A stretch of DNA of 43,407 nt from assembly GCA_902542325.1 (NCBI GenBank), contig CACBUE010000010.1, positions 1 to 43,407 on the forward strand, in the 5' to 3' direction. Origin of the DNA: an uncultured SAR86 cluster bacterium. GTDB taxonomy: Bacteria; Pseudomonadota; Gammaproteobacteria; Magnimaribacterales; Magnimaribacteraceae. Below, piece by piece: positions 16,791 through 25,833 of this stretch. The notes under the pieces are model-generated. The model did no database searches and was not told the DNA's origin. It worked only from the letters and a program-made list of their open reading frames with translations. Within the stretch, counting starts at the first letter, position 1, and each line of letters starts with the position of its first letter. A program made the position numbers and the translations under genes.

Positions 16791-18338
16791 ATGAATTCGG
16801 CAGATGCTTTATTGAAGACTTTAATTGCTAATGGGCTCGAGGTTGTCTTTGCTAATCCGGGCACTTCAGAGATGCACTTAGTTGCTGCGATAGATCATCA
16901 TCCAGAAATAAGACCAGTTTTGGGTCTTTTTGAAGGTGTTGTTTCAGGTGCTGCGGATGGCTATGCAAGGATGTCGGGTAAGGCAGCTGCAAATTTACTA
17001 CATTTAGGCCCCGGATTAGGAAATGCTTTTGCAAATATTCACAATGCAAAAAAAGCCAGAACTCCTATGTTAAATATTGTTGGAGATCATGCTACCTATC
17101 ACCTTAAATATGATGCGCCTTTGACCTCCGATCTGGATGGTCTTGCTAAAGCCAGTTCAGATTGGGTAGGTAGAAGTAAGTCTCCAGATGACTTATCAGA
17201 TCTTGGAGCAAAAGCCTGGCAGGCTGCTCATAAATATCCAGGTCAAATCGCAACTATGCTTGTGCCAGCCGATTCAGCTTGGGGCGAGACTGAGAAATTA
17301 GGTAAAGAACTAGTTAGCGAAGGCCCTTTAGATATAGATAATTCTCTTCTCACCGATTCATATAATGTTTTGTCTTCAAAAAAAAACACCATGTTGTTTA
17401 TAGGAGGAGATTGTCTAGATGAGGAATCTGTAACTTTAGCTGGAAAAATTGCTACAAAAACTGGATGTCGTTTAGCTACAGATACTTTTGTTATAAGACA
17501 CAGGAGAGGAACCGGATTGACTAAGGTAGAGCCAATTCCTTATTTTGCTGAAATGGCTGAAGAACATTTAAGAGGTGTTGAATCTATAGTTTTTATAGGA
17601 ACTAAGCCACCAGTATCTTTTTTTGCTTACCCAGGAAAGAAAAGCTATCTGTCTCCAGAGAATGCTGAACTTATAGAATTAGCAACGCCTTATCAAGATG
17701 GAAAATCCGCACTTTATCAATTAAGTGAAATGTTAAAGACTGATAAGATTGATAAATCATTAATTCCTGACGGAATTATAAATACACCATCAAATGGTGA
17801 GCTGAATGCATCAAACCTTGGCCCTTTATTTGCAAGCTTACTTCCAGAAGATGCCGTTGTTTGTGACGAAGCAGCGACATCTGGATTTTTTGTTACTCCA
17901 CATGCCTGGAATTCGAAGCCACTTGATTGGTTGGCTTTAACTGGTGGATCAATAGGGCAAGGACTTCCCTTGGCAACCGGTGCAGCAATCGCTGTTCCTG
18001 AGAGGCCTGTGATTTGTCTCCATGGCGATGGAGGGGCAATGTATACAGTTCAGTCTCTATGGACTCAAGCAAGAGAAGGACTAAATATTACAAATGTTAT
18101 TTTTTCAAATAAAGCTTACGCAATTCTTCAGGTTGAATTAGAAAGAGTAGGTGCATTAGAAACAGGCGATGTGGCAAAATCAATGTTCTCTCTTGATAAT
18201 CCAGAAATTAATTGGGTTTCTTTATCCAAATCCATGGGTGTTCCTGCAAATCGTGCGACCACTGTGGAACAATTTTCAAAGGCATTTTCAGATGGCTTAA
18301 ATTCTGAAGGACCAAGCTTAATAGAAGTTATAATTTAA
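16791..18338 (+). CDS. ThDP-dependent decarboxylase/carboligase (acetolactate synthase-like)
   Basis: A 515-residue ThDP enzyme of the acetolactate synthase/benzoylformate decarboxylase superfamily. The N-terminal Pyr domain has FANPGTSEMHLVAAID and GLFEGVVSGAADGYARM, with E48 as the cofactor-activating glutamate. The C-terminal PP domain has TGGSIGQGLPLATGAA and the Mg-ThDP motif GDGGAMYTVQ, with D413 and N440 as metal ligands (GDG-X25-N). The length is slightly below true acetolactate synthases (about 550-570), and no small regulatory subunit is nearby, so biosynthetic IlvB is unlikely. A 2-oxoacid decarboxylase, carboligase or acyl-CoA lyase role is possible. Confidence 0.85.
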   Translation: MNSADALLKTLIANGLEVVFANPGTSEMHLVAAIDHHPEIRPVLGLFEGVVSGAADGYARMSGKAAANLLHLGPGLGNAFANIHNAKKARTPMLNIVGDHATYHLKYDAPLTSDLDGLAKASSDWVGRSKSPDDLSDLGAKAWQAAHKYPGQIATMLVPADSAWGETEKLGKELVSEGPLDIDNSLLTDSYNVLSSKKNTMLFIGGDCLDEESVTLAGKIATKTGCRLATDTFVIRHRRGTGLTKVEPIPYFAEMAEEHLRGVESIVFIGTKPPVSFFAYPGKKSYLSPENAELIELATPYQDGKSALYQLSEMLKTDKIDKSLIPDGIINTPSNGELNASNLGPLFASLLPEDAVVCDEAATSGFFVTPHAWNSKPLDWLALTGGSIGQGLPLATGAAIAVPERPVICLHGDGGAMYTVQSLWTQAREGLNITNVIFSNKAYAILQVELERVGALETGDVAKSMFSLDNPEINWVSLSKSMGVPANRATTVEQFSKAFSDGLNSEGPSLIEVII

Positions 18339-18351
18339 TCTAAGGTAAAGA

Positions 18352-19548
18352 ATGAATCTCAATTTTTCAGAAGAAGAAGTATCATTTCAAGAGGAAGTTA
18401 AAGATTTCCTCCGTAAAGAACTTAAGCCTGAATTAGTTACTATGTCTAGAAAGACATCTGCAGTTTTTACTGAAAAGGAAGTTGCTATGGAATGGCAAGC
18501 AATACTCGCTAAAAAAGGATGGCTTGTTCCATCTTGGCCGGAAGAATATGGAGGCACCAATTGGACTCAAGCTCAAAAATATATTTTTTCATCGGAATGT
18601 GCAAAAGCTGGGGCTCCCAATTTGATACCAATGGGCTTAGCAATGATTGGACCACTACTATTAGGAAGAGGAACTAAAGAGCAAAAAGACTACTATATAC
18701 CCAGAATCATTAATGGAGATGATTACTGGTGTCAGGGTTATAGCGAGCCAGGTGCGGGTTCAGATCTCGCTAGCTTGCAATGTAAAGCAGTTAGACAAGG
18801 TGACAAGTACATCATTAATGGAACAAAAATATGGACTACTCATGCTCACCTCGCAAACAAGATATTTTGTCTGGTTAGGACTGATAATTCAGGTAAAAAT
18901 CAAGAAGGAATTACATTCTTGATGATGGATATGCATCAGCCGGGAGTCAAAGTTGAACCTCTTTTAACTATGGCTAAGGATCATGATTTTAATCAGGTCG
19001 TTTTCACAGATGCTGTAGCTCATGTCAAAGACAGGATAGGAGAAGAAAACGAAGGTTGGGCAGTTGCAAAATATTTATTAGAGTTTGAGAGAAGTGGTGG
19101 GGTAGGTGGCTCGAAAAGTTTATCTGACATAGAATTTATCAAAAAGTTAGTCCAAAAAATATCTTCCCAACATCTAGATGAAAGTTTTTTGGAAATTTAC
19201 TTAACTAAAATCACTGAGTTAGAAATTAAAGCTAAAGCAATACAATATACTTCCTTAAGAATACTAAGCTCCTTAGGGAAGGGAGATAGTCCGGGACCGG
19301 AGTCTTCTATGATGAAAACATTAGTAACAGACCTTGAACAAGAAATTTCTGAGCTTACTTTAGAGGTTATAGGCTATTACGGAATTCCTTTTCAAGATAC
19401 AACTTATGGCAGCAATGAACCACCTATTGGTGACGAAGATTACAGGCCTATAGCTGGCAAATATCAAAATCTAAGAGCGACTACTATTTACGGAGGTAGT
19501 AATGAGATACAGAGAAATATAATGGCTAAGGCGGTATTAGGCTTGTAG
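18352..19548 (+). CDS. Acyl-CoA dehydrogenase
   Basis: A 398-residue FAD acyl-CoA dehydrogenase. Helical N-terminal domain; middle beta-domain with GYSEPGAGSDLASLQ and GTKIWTTHAHLANK; C-terminal helical domain ending ATTIYGGSNEIQRNIMAK. In medium-chain enzymes a catalytic glutamate sits in the EGT loop of this last motif; here it is GGS, as in many relatives whose base lies elsewhere. It oxidises an acyl-CoA to the enoyl-CoA and passes electrons to ETF. It lies between the ThDP enzyme and the MBL-fold gene, three bases before the latter, within the plus-strand operon. Chain length cannot be predicted. Confidence 0.93.
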   Translation: MNLNFSEEEVSFQEEVKDFLRKELKPELVTMSRKTSAVFTEKEVAMEWQAILAKKGWLVPSWPEEYGGTNWTQAQKYIFSSECAKAGAPNLIPMGLAMIGPLLLGRGTKEQKDYYIPRIINGDDYWCQGYSEPGAGSDLASLQCKAVRQGDKYIINGTKIWTTHAHLANKIFCLVRTDNSGKNQEGITFLMMDMHQPGVKVEPLLTMAKDHDFNQVVFTDAVAHVKDRIGEENEGWAVAKYLLEFERSGGVGGSKSLSDIEFIKKLVQKISSQHLDESFLEIYLTKITELEIKAKAIQYTSLRILSSLGKGDSPGPESSMMKTLVTDLEQEISELTLEVIGYYGIPFQDTTYGSNEPPIGDEDYRPIAGKYQNLRATTIYGGSNEIQRNIMAKAVLGL

Positions 19549-19550
19549 TT

Positions 19551-20609
19551 ATGAAGCTTTTTATCAGAGTCATCATCGCTTCATTAATTCTTGGAATTAC
19601 TTCTTGGGTAATCATCCAATTACCCTCGGTACAAGATAGGTTATTGGTAGTGGCCTTCTCAGCTCTTGGCTCGGCATCAAGTAATTTACCTAAAGAAGAT
19701 GCCTTAAGTGCAGCGGTTTGTGGCTCAAGATCACCAATACCTAGTCCAGGAAGAGCAGAGACATGTATTTTGATTTCTGCTGGAGAGGATCTATTTGTAG
19801 TGGATATAGGTGATGGGAGTAACGATAACCTTAGAAGTTGGAATATTAATTTTAGGAATATAGAGGCAGTTTTAATCACGCACTTACATTCAGATCACAT
19901 TGCTGACCTGCCAGGCCTTCATCAGAATGCGTGGGTTGTAGGTGAACGTAGCTCAAAGTTAAAAGTTTTTGGTCCTGAAGGTGTTGATCAATTCACCCAA
20001 GGAATAGAAATGGCTTATGCGCATGATTATGTATTTCGTAATGAGCATCACGGTGATGCAATAGCGCCTTTGGAATACGCAGGTTTTGACACCAATGTGA
20101 TAGATCTCAATAACCCAGTAATATTTGATAATGGTGAATTGAAAATAACAGCATTTAGGGTTGTTCATGAACCAATAGAGCCTGCTTTAGGATTTAAATT
20201 TGAATACAAAGGAAGATCTATAGTAATCACGGGAGACACCTCTTACACTCAAAGTGTTATTGACAATTCAATGAATGCTGATGTCTTGTTTCATGAAGCC
20301 CAAGCTAATCATATGTTGGCAGTTATGGAAAAGTCGTTAATGAGTCGCGGTGCGGAGTTATTGGCAACAGTATTGGATGACATAACTACTTATCACACTA
20401 CGTTAGTAGAAGCAGCGGAGATAGCTAATGAGGCTAATGTTAAAAAATTATTTTTTTATCATTTAACGCCAGCACCAAGAAATTATATTCAAGAAATTAT
20501 GTTTGTAAGGGGAGTAGATCAGGTGCGCAAAGAGTGGACTCTTGTAGAAGATGGAACCCTAGTAATATTACCTGTTGGCTCTGAAGAGATAATCGTGACA
20601 AATATGTAA
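19551..20609 (+). CDS. Metallo-beta-lactamase-fold hydrolase, exported or membrane-anchored
   Basis: A 352-residue metallo-hydrolase. Residues 5-24 are a hydrophobic anchor or signal, suggesting a periplasmic site. The dinuclear zinc motif is THLHSDHIADLPG (H111, H113, D115, H116), with D229 in ITGDTSY and histidines near 206 and 248 as further ligands. The early GSRSPIPSPGR stretch and overall layout resemble the RNase Z/arylsulfatase-type branch rather than beta-lactamases. It may open a lactone or cleave an ester before the product enters the CoA pathway of its neighbours; this is inference. Preceded closely by the acyl-CoA dehydrogenase gene. Confidence 0.85.
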   Translation: MKLFIRVIIASLILGITSWVIIQLPSVQDRLLVVAFSALGSASSNLPKEDALSAAVCGSRSPIPSPGRAETCILISAGEDLFVVDIGDGSNDNLRSWNINFRNIEAVLITHLHSDHIADLPGLHQNAWVVGERSSKLKVFGPEGVDQFTQGIEMAYAHDYVFRNEHHGDAIAPLEYAGFDTNVIDLNNPVIFDNGELKITAFRVVHEPIEPALGFKFEYKGRSIVITGDTSYTQSVIDNSMNADVLFHEAQANHMLAVMEKSLMSRGAELLATVLDDITTYHTTLVEAAEIANEANVKKLFFYHLTPAPRNYIQEIMFVRGVDQVRKEWTLVEDGTLVILPVGSEEIIVTNM

Positions 20610-20629
20610 GTTGGTGCTTTTAATATAAC

Positions 20630-20658
20630 TTGATTATTGAGTTTCAGTAACCTAACAT
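20630..20658 (+). promoter_or_regulatory. Candidate promoter of the thiolase-thiL-pgpA-ribA genes
   Basis: TTGATT at 20630-20635 and TAACAT at 20653-20658 are exactly 17 bp apart and each match four of six consensus bases. Transcription would begin about 27 bases before the thiolase ATG. It lies in an 82-bp gap inside an otherwise gapless operon. Confidence 0.4.
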
Positions 20659-20680
20659 CACGTTCGCGGTTTTTATAAAA

Positions 20681-20686
20681 AAGGAG
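20681..20686 (+). promoter_or_regulatory. Consensus Shine-Dalgarno of the thiolase gene
   Basis: AAGGAG lies five bases before the ATG at 20692, the strongest ribosome binding site on the plus strand of the window, suggesting high translation of the thiolase. Confidence 0.7.
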
Positions 20687-20691
20687 AATAT

Positions 20692-21885
20692 ATGCGTAAT
20701 GCAGTAATTGTTGATAGTGTTAGAACAGGACTTGCGAAGTCATTTCGTGGTGGTTTCAATAACACGCGTGCAGATAATATGACAGCTCATATTGTGAATG
20801 CACTTTTAGAAAGGAATCCTAAGGTTGAAGCTTCTATGGTTGAAGACATCATTTTAGGTTGTGGTAGTCCAGAAGGAGCGCAAGGTCATAATATAGCTAG
20901 AAATGTTGCTGTACTGTCAAACCTTCCTATTCAAACTGGCGGAGTAACTATTAATCGTTATTGTTCTTCAGGTTTAAATTCAATAGCTATGGCGGCTACT
21001 CAAATCCAAAGCGGTTTCTATGATTGCATAATAGCCGGTGGAGTAGAGTCTATAAGCACTACTCAAGGCAAAGGTAATATGCATATGTATGTAAACGAAA
21101 AACTGGCTGAAGAAGTTCCGGGTATTTATCACGCTATGGGCACAACGGCAGAAGCCGTGGCAGACAGATATAGTGTCTCTAGAGAAGCACAAGATGAGTA
21201 TGCTCTGTCAAGTCAACAAAGATGTGCAGCAGCCCAAGATTCTGGACTATATGATGACGAAATTATTCCTATGGATACTAAGATGATCCTCAAGAATAAA
21301 GAGACTGGAGCAGAGAAAGAGGTTGATGTAACTGTTGATAGAGATGATTGCAATAGACCAGAAACAACTCTTGAAGGCCTTTCAAGTCTAAATCCTGTTT
21401 TTAATCCTGAGGGTGGGTCTGTAACTGCAGGAAATTCTTCTCAATTATCTGATGGAGCTTCAGTAACATTAATAATGAGTGAAGAAAAAGCCAATGAATT
21501 GGGTCTTAAGCCTTTAGCTTATTTCAGAGGATTTACTACGGTAGGTTGCCAACCAGATGAGATGGGAATAGGGCCAGTATTCTCTATCCCTAAATTACTC
21601 GATTCTGCAGGACTAACAATTGATGATATTGACCTATGGGAACTCAACGAAGCATTTGCTTCCCAGGTTGTATACATCAGAGACCAACTAAATCTACCCA
21701 CCGAAAAACTTAACGTTAATGGCGGCTCTATTGCTATAGGACATCCATTTGGCATGACAGGCTCTAGGCAGGTGGGACACTTGGCGAGAGAACTGAAACG
21801 TAGAGGTGGAAAGTATGGAATTGTCACTATGTGCGTTGGCGGTGGAATGGGGGCTACAGGCTTATTTGAGTCTATCCCTGATTAA
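20692..21885 (+). CDS. Acetyl-CoA C-acyltransferase (thiolase)
   Basis: A 397-residue thiolase with the full catalytic set: nucleophile C91 in NRYCSSGLNSIAM, H351 in IAIGHPFGMTGSRQVGH, and C381 in MCVGGGMGATG. It cleaves 3-ketoacyl-CoA with CoA, the last step of beta-oxidation, and could also run as an acetoacetyl-CoA synthase. Neighbouring acyl-CoA dehydrogenase supports a degradative role, though no hydratase or hydroxyacyl-CoA dehydrogenase is encoded in the window. It has its own candidate promoter and a consensus ribosome binding site. The TTG start of thiL follows five bases after the stop, tying a core gene to this operon. Confidence 0.95.
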   Translation: MRNAVIVDSVRTGLAKSFRGGFNNTRADNMTAHIVNALLERNPKVEASMVEDIILGCGSPEGAQGHNIARNVAVLSNLPIQTGGVTINRYCSSGLNSIAMAATQIQSGFYDCIIAGGVESISTTQGKGNMHMYVNEKLAEEVPGIYHAMGTTAEAVADRYSVSREAQDEYALSSQQRCAAAQDSGLYDDEIIPMDTKMILKNKETGAEKEVDVTVDRDDCNRPETTLEGLSSLNPVFNPEGGSVTAGNSSQLSDGASVTLIMSEEKANELGLKPLAYFRGFTTVGCQPDEMGIGPVFSIPKLLDSAGLTIDDIDLWELNEAFASQVVYIRDQLNLPTEKLNVNGGSIAIGHPFGMTGSRQVGHLARELKRRGGKYGIVTMCVGGGMGATGLFESIPD

Positions 21886-21890
21886 TAATA

Positions 21891-22835
21891 TTGTCTAAGG
21901 ATATAGCCTTGGACGAGCATTTATTAATTCAAAAATACTTTTCTGACATTGGCTCGGCCTTCCTGGCCGAGCGCAATGTTGAAATTACAGTTGGAGACGA
22001 TGCTTCAGTCATCTCCTCAAGTAGGAATACCCAACAAATTAATTCTTTAGATACTTCAATAGAAGGTGTTCATTTTTTAAGCTCTATGTCTTCAGCAGAT
22101 ATAGCATATAGATCATGCGTGATAGCTTTAAGTGATCTGGCTGCTTGCGGGGCTCGACCAAAATGGTACTCAATAGCTATTACTTTGCCTCAAGTAGAGC
22201 ATAGCTGGTTAAATAGCTTTTCAATAGGATTACAAAAATTTTCTGACGAATATAGGATTCCTCTTATTGGAGGAGACACAACAAAAGGAAAACTCTCAAT
22301 TACTGTTCAAGTGATGGGCGAAGTTGATTCTAATAAAGCCATTCTTCGCTCTACTGCCAAAGAAGATCAATTGATATTCGTAAGTGGTGTTATCGGAAAT
22401 GCTTATTTGGGTTTAAAAGAACTAAGTGATAATTTAGGTACTGATTCTTACTCCAAAGCTTATCTCGAACCAAAGGCACATATAGATCTTGGCTTGAAAC
22501 TATCTGATATTGCTAGCGCATGTATAGATATCTCTGATGGTTTATTGCAAGATTTAAATCTTATTTGCCAATCAAGTAATGTTGGTGCCGAAATTTATCT
22601 AGAGAAGATACCAACATCAATTTCAGAAAAATCTCTAGAACTTATCAATTCAGGTGATGACTATGAATTATGTTTCACTGTGGATGAAGATAAGTATGAC
22701 GAATTAATGAATATCTCCAAGACTTTAAATATCCCTATTACATTGATTGGAAAAACAAGCTTTTCAAAAGATCTCATTCTTTATGATGCTGATAACCAAA
22801 GAGTTGAATTGAATTCTGGTTACAGTCATTTTTAG
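21891..22835 (+). CDS. thiL: Thiamine-monophosphate kinase
   Basis: A 314-residue ThiL, which phosphorylates thiamine monophosphate to the active diphosphate with ATP. Recognisable motifs are VGDDASVIS near 37-45, the substrate-binding DTSIEGVHF, the SDLAACGARPKWYS block and IPLIGGDTTKG, with a late CIDISDGLLQDL and SGDDYELCF. The start is TTG. In relatives it follows nusB; here it follows a thiolase with five bases between, and pgpA begins one base after its stop. It supplies the cofactor of Dxs and of the ThDP enzyme in this window. Confidence 0.95.
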   Translation: MSKDIALDEHLLIQKYFSDIGSAFLAERNVEITVGDDASVISSSRNTQQINSLDTSIEGVHFLSSMSSADIAYRSCVIALSDLAACGARPKWYSIAITLPQVEHSWLNSFSIGLQKFSDEYRIPLIGGDTTKGKLSITVQVMGEVDSNKAILRSTAKEDQLIFVSGVIGNAYLGLKELSDNLGTDSYSKAYLEPKAHIDLGLKLSDIASACIDISDGLLQDLNLICQSSNVGAEIYLEKIPTSISEKSLELINSGDDYELCFTVDEDKYDELMNISKTLNIPITLIGKTSFSKDLILYDADNQRVELNSGYSHF

Positions 22836-22836
22836 C

Positions 22837-23319
22837 ATGAATCTGAGAAACCCTCTTTCATGGCTGTCATTAGGATTTGGTTCAGGTTTATCACCAATTG
22901 CACCAGGTACTATGGGAAGCTTGGTTGCGTTGATAGTTTACTATTTTTTCTTCAATAGCTTGGCTGCTTCCTTAATAAATAGTTTCATCTTTCTTATATT
23001 CATAATGATTAGCTTTTTAATAGGTATTTACATATATCCAAAAACCGTTGAAAAAGATGATGATCCCGGTAGTTTCGTATGGGATGAATTTGTAGGCATG
23101 TGGGTAGCTTGCTTGCCGCTTTCGTATATTGAAACTTCTTTTCTATGGTTACTGATTTCGTTCTTTCTATTTCGTTTATTTGATATTTGGAAACCTTTAG
23201 GTATTAGAATCTTCGATAAAGGACATGGAGCCTTTAATGTAATGATTGATGACGTGATTGCAGGTGTTTATTCAGCTCTTTCAATGATTTTTCTATTTAC
23301 TTTTTTTAATTACATTTAG
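22837..23319 (+). CDS. pgpA: Phosphatidylglycerophosphatase A
   Basis: A 160-residue integral membrane enzyme that dephosphorylates phosphatidylglycerol phosphate to phosphatidylglycerol. The start PLSWLSLGFGSGLSPIAPGTMGSL is the classical PgpA signature, followed by hydrophobic helices, DPGSFVWDEFVGMW with its acidic residues, FRLFDIWKP, and the GAFNVMIDDVIAGVYS block. The thiL-pgpA pairing is conserved in Gammaproteobacteria. The gene starts one base after thiL and ends 33 bp before ribA. Confidence 0.95.
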   Translation: MNLRNPLSWLSLGFGSGLSPIAPGTMGSLVALIVYYFFFNSLAASLINSFIFLIFIMISFLIGIYIYPKTVEKDDDPGSFVWDEFVGMWVACLPLSYIETSFLWLLISFFLFRLFDIWKPLGIRIFDKGHGAFNVMIDDVIAGVYSALSMIFLFTFFNYI

Positions 23320-23352
23320 GAATTCTCAAGTAAAATACCCTTCCCAAAAATT

Positions 23353-23943
23353 ATGTCTATCGAAAAAAAAGCTGAAGCTAAACTACCAACTCACTGGGGT
23401 GATTTTTCTGTTATTGCTTATGAAGATCCTAAATTAGGAGAAGAGCACTTACTTCTCTATTTAGGAGAGCTTCAAAATGATTCTCTGCTGAGAATTCATT
23501 CTCAGTGTTTGACCGGAGATGCTTTATATAGCTTAAAGTGTGATTGTGGATCTCAACTTGCTCAAGCTATGCAGTCAATCGCAAAAGAAGGTCATGGAAT
23601 GATAATTTATATGGCACAAGAAGGTAGAGGCATTGGTCTTGTGAATAAAATTAGAGCTTATGAACTCCAAGATAAAGGTTTAAATACAATTGAAGCAAAT
23701 GAAGCCCTAGGATTTGCCGCTGATGAGAGAGATTATTCATATTGCAAAGAGATACTTTCATCTGTTGGAGTTTCTTCTGTAAAACTAATGACTAACAACC
23801 CTTCAAAAATAAAGGGATTAGAGAATGTTGGCATTGAAGTGTCAGAAAGAATATCTATTGAAATTGAACCTAATGAACACAATGAAGATTATCTAAAGAT
23901 TAAAGCAAAATATATGAGCCATATGCTAACTGATTCAGATTAG
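23353..23943 (+). CDS. ribA: GTP cyclohydrolase II
   Basis: A 196-residue stand-alone GTP cyclohydrolase II, the first committed step of the pyrimidine branch of riboflavin synthesis. The zinc site is intact: C52, C63 and C65 in LRIHSQCLTGD and LKCDCGSQL. The catalytic region YMAQEGRGIGLVNKI and the C-terminal VKLMTNNPSKIKGLENVGI are also complete. It complements the degenerate RibA-like half of the RibBA fusion at 3125. It follows pgpA and its last nine bases overlap convergent dxs. Possibly co-transcribed from the thiolase-thiL promoter. Confidence 0.96.
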   Translation: MSIEKKAEAKLPTHWGDFSVIAYEDPKLGEEHLLLYLGELQNDSLLRIHSQCLTGDALYSLKCDCGSQLAQAMQSIAKEGHGMIIYMAQEGRGIGLVNKIRAYELQDKGLNTIEANEALGFAADERDYSYCKEILSSVGVSSVKLMTNNPSKIKGLENVGIEVSERISIEIEPNEHNEDYLKIKAKYMSHMLTDSD

Positions 23944-25830
23944 TGTCAATTTTTCTTTTATAGATTTTTCTATTCCATTTGCATCTAATCCATTAAGAAT
24001 CTTTTGTTGTTCTTGATCTCCATGCTCTATAAATTCGTCCGGAAGGCCTAGATTGAGTATCTTTGCACTGGAATTTAATTTTATGAGATGCTCATTGACT
24101 GCTGAACCAGCTCCGCCAGCCATTACATTGTCTTCTATGGTAACTATAAGTTTATAATTATTACTTATTTCTTCTAAAAGACTCGCATCTAAAGGTTTTA
24201 TAAATCGCATATCAACTACTCTTGCGTTAATCTTTTTACCAGCCTCCATAGCAGATTCAAGCAGACTGCCAAAAGAAAGAATAATAACTTCTTTCTCATC
24301 AGAATCTATTACTGTAGAACTTTTTCCTATTTCTATAGTTTCTTCGTTCTTAAAATAATCTATTCCTAAACCTGTTCCTCTCGGGTATCTTATTGCGACA
24401 GGCCCTGAATAGTCATAACCGGTGTTAAACATTTTCCATGCTAATGACTCATCGGAAGGGGCCATTATTATCATATTTGGAATACATCTCATATAAGACA
24501 AATCAAAAGCGCCGTGATGTGTAGCTCCATCTAATCCAACTAAGCCTGCTCTATCTATAGCGAATAGAACATTTAAATTTTGTAACGCTACATCATGTAT
24601 GAGTTGATCATAAGCTCTTTGTAAGAAGGTGCTATATATTGCAACAACAGGTTTCATTCCTTCGCAAGCTAGTCCTGCAGCAAAACTGACACTATGTTGC
24701 TCAGCTATGGCTACATCATAATATCTATCAGGAAACTCTGCAGAGAATTCAATCATTCCTGATCCTTCGCCCATAGCAGGAGTGATTGCAACAAGTCTTT
24801 CATCTTTATTTGCTTTAAAAGATAACCATTCTCCAAATATCTTTGAGTAAGAAGGCTTTTTCGGTTGTGCGCTCTTATCACTTACAAGGTCTTCCTGCTT
24901 TATTTTATTAATTGCATGAAATCCTATGGGATCATCTTCAGCGGGAGCAAAACCTTTACCTTTAGTTGTAATGACATGAAGGAATTTTGGTCCAATGATA
25001 TGTTTCAAATCATCTAATATATTAATTAATCCATTGGTATCATGTCCGTCTACTGGTCCAAAGTATTCGAAACCTAATTCTTCAAATAATGAACCAGGAG
25101 CGACCATTCCTTTCGCATGTATTTCTGCCTTCCTTGCAAATTCTTTTGCGCGAGGCACATAAGTTAAAACATTTTTTCCACCTTCTCTGATTCTATTGTA
25201 AGTTTTACTTGCCCATATACGAGCGAGGTAATTTCTTAATCCACCTATGTTTTCTGAAATAGACATTTGATTATCATTTAGAATAACTAGAAGATTTTTA
25301 TCTATAGAGCCAGCATGAGCTAAAGCTTCATAAGCCATACCGGCAGTCATTGCTCCATCTCCAATCACCGCCGTGACGTGTCTTTTTTCATTTTTTTTCT
25401 CCGCTCCTGTGATCATTCCAAGCGCTGCGCTAATTGAAGTACTGGAGTGGCCAACTCCAAAAGTGTCATATTCACTTTCGGATCTTACAGGGAAGGGTGC
25501 TAGTCCATTATTCTGGCGCATGCTTTCCATTGCATCTTTTCTTCCGGTTAATATTTTATGAGGATATGTTTGATGTCCAACGTCCCAGACAATTCTATCT
25601 TCAGGCGTTTCAAATTTGTAATGTAGGGCTAATGTTAATTCAATAACACCAAGTCCTGCGCCAAAATGCCCGCCTGTCTTCCCTACTGTGTAAAGGAGGA
25701 ATTCCCTTAATTCATCTGCTATTTGAGGTATCTGAGATTGATTAAGCTTTCTAAGATCTTTAGGTGAATTAATATTTTTTAGCAGCTCTGAAGTAGGCTC
25801 ATCAGTTGGTATGGAATCGAAAATTTTCAT
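23935..25830 (-). CDS. dxs: 1-deoxy-D-xylulose-5-phosphate synthase
   Basis: A 631-residue ThDP enzyme of normal length, condensing pyruvate and glyceraldehyde 3-phosphate at the entry of the MEP isoprenoid pathway. Key segments are GHFGAGLGVIELTLALHY, DVGHQTYPHKILTGR, GDGAMTAGMAYEAL with the Mg-ThDP site, GFEYFGPVDGHD, and the transketolase-like domain with IAEQHSVSFAAGLA (catalytic glutamate) and DRAGLVGLDGATHHGAFD. It is the third gene of the xseB-ispA-dxs operon, three bases after ispA, and converges on ribA. Confidence 0.97.
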   Translation of the reverse strand: MKIFDSIPTDEPTSELLKNINSPKDLRKLNQSQIPQIADELREFLLYTVGKTGGHFGAGLGVIELTLALHYKFETPEDRIVWDVGHQTYPHKILTGRKDAMESMRQNNGLAPFPVRSESEYDTFGVGHSSTSISAALGMITGAEKKNEKRHVTAVIGDGAMTAGMAYEALAHAGSIDKNLLVILNDNQMSISENIGGLRNYLARIWASKTYNRIREGGKNVLTYVPRAKEFARKAEIHAKGMVAPGSLFEELGFEYFGPVDGHDTNGLINILDDLKHIIGPKFLHVITTKGKGFAPAEDDPIGFHAINKIKQEDLVSDKSAQPKKPSYSKIFGEWLSFKANKDERLVAITPAMGEGSGMIEFSAEFPDRYYDVAIAEQHSVSFAAGLACEGMKPVVAIYSTFLQRAYDQLIHDVALQNLNVLFAIDRAGLVGLDGATHHGAFDLSYMRCIPNMIIMAPSDESLAWKMFNTGYDYSGPVAIRYPRGTGLGIDYFKNEETIEIGKSSTVIDSDEKEVIILSFGSLLESAMEAGKKINARVVDMRFIKPLDASLLEEISNNYKLIVTIEDNVMAGGAGSAVNEHLIKLNSSAKILNLGLPDEFIEHGDQEQQKILNGLDANGIEKSIKEKLTLI

Positions 25831-25833
25831 AAT

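Noticed and set aside
19478-19548. Acyl-CoA dehydrogenase inactivated by loss of the EGT glutamate
   Set aside because: A GGS loop at this site is common in family members whose catalytic glutamate is elsewhere, so inactivity cannot be claimed.
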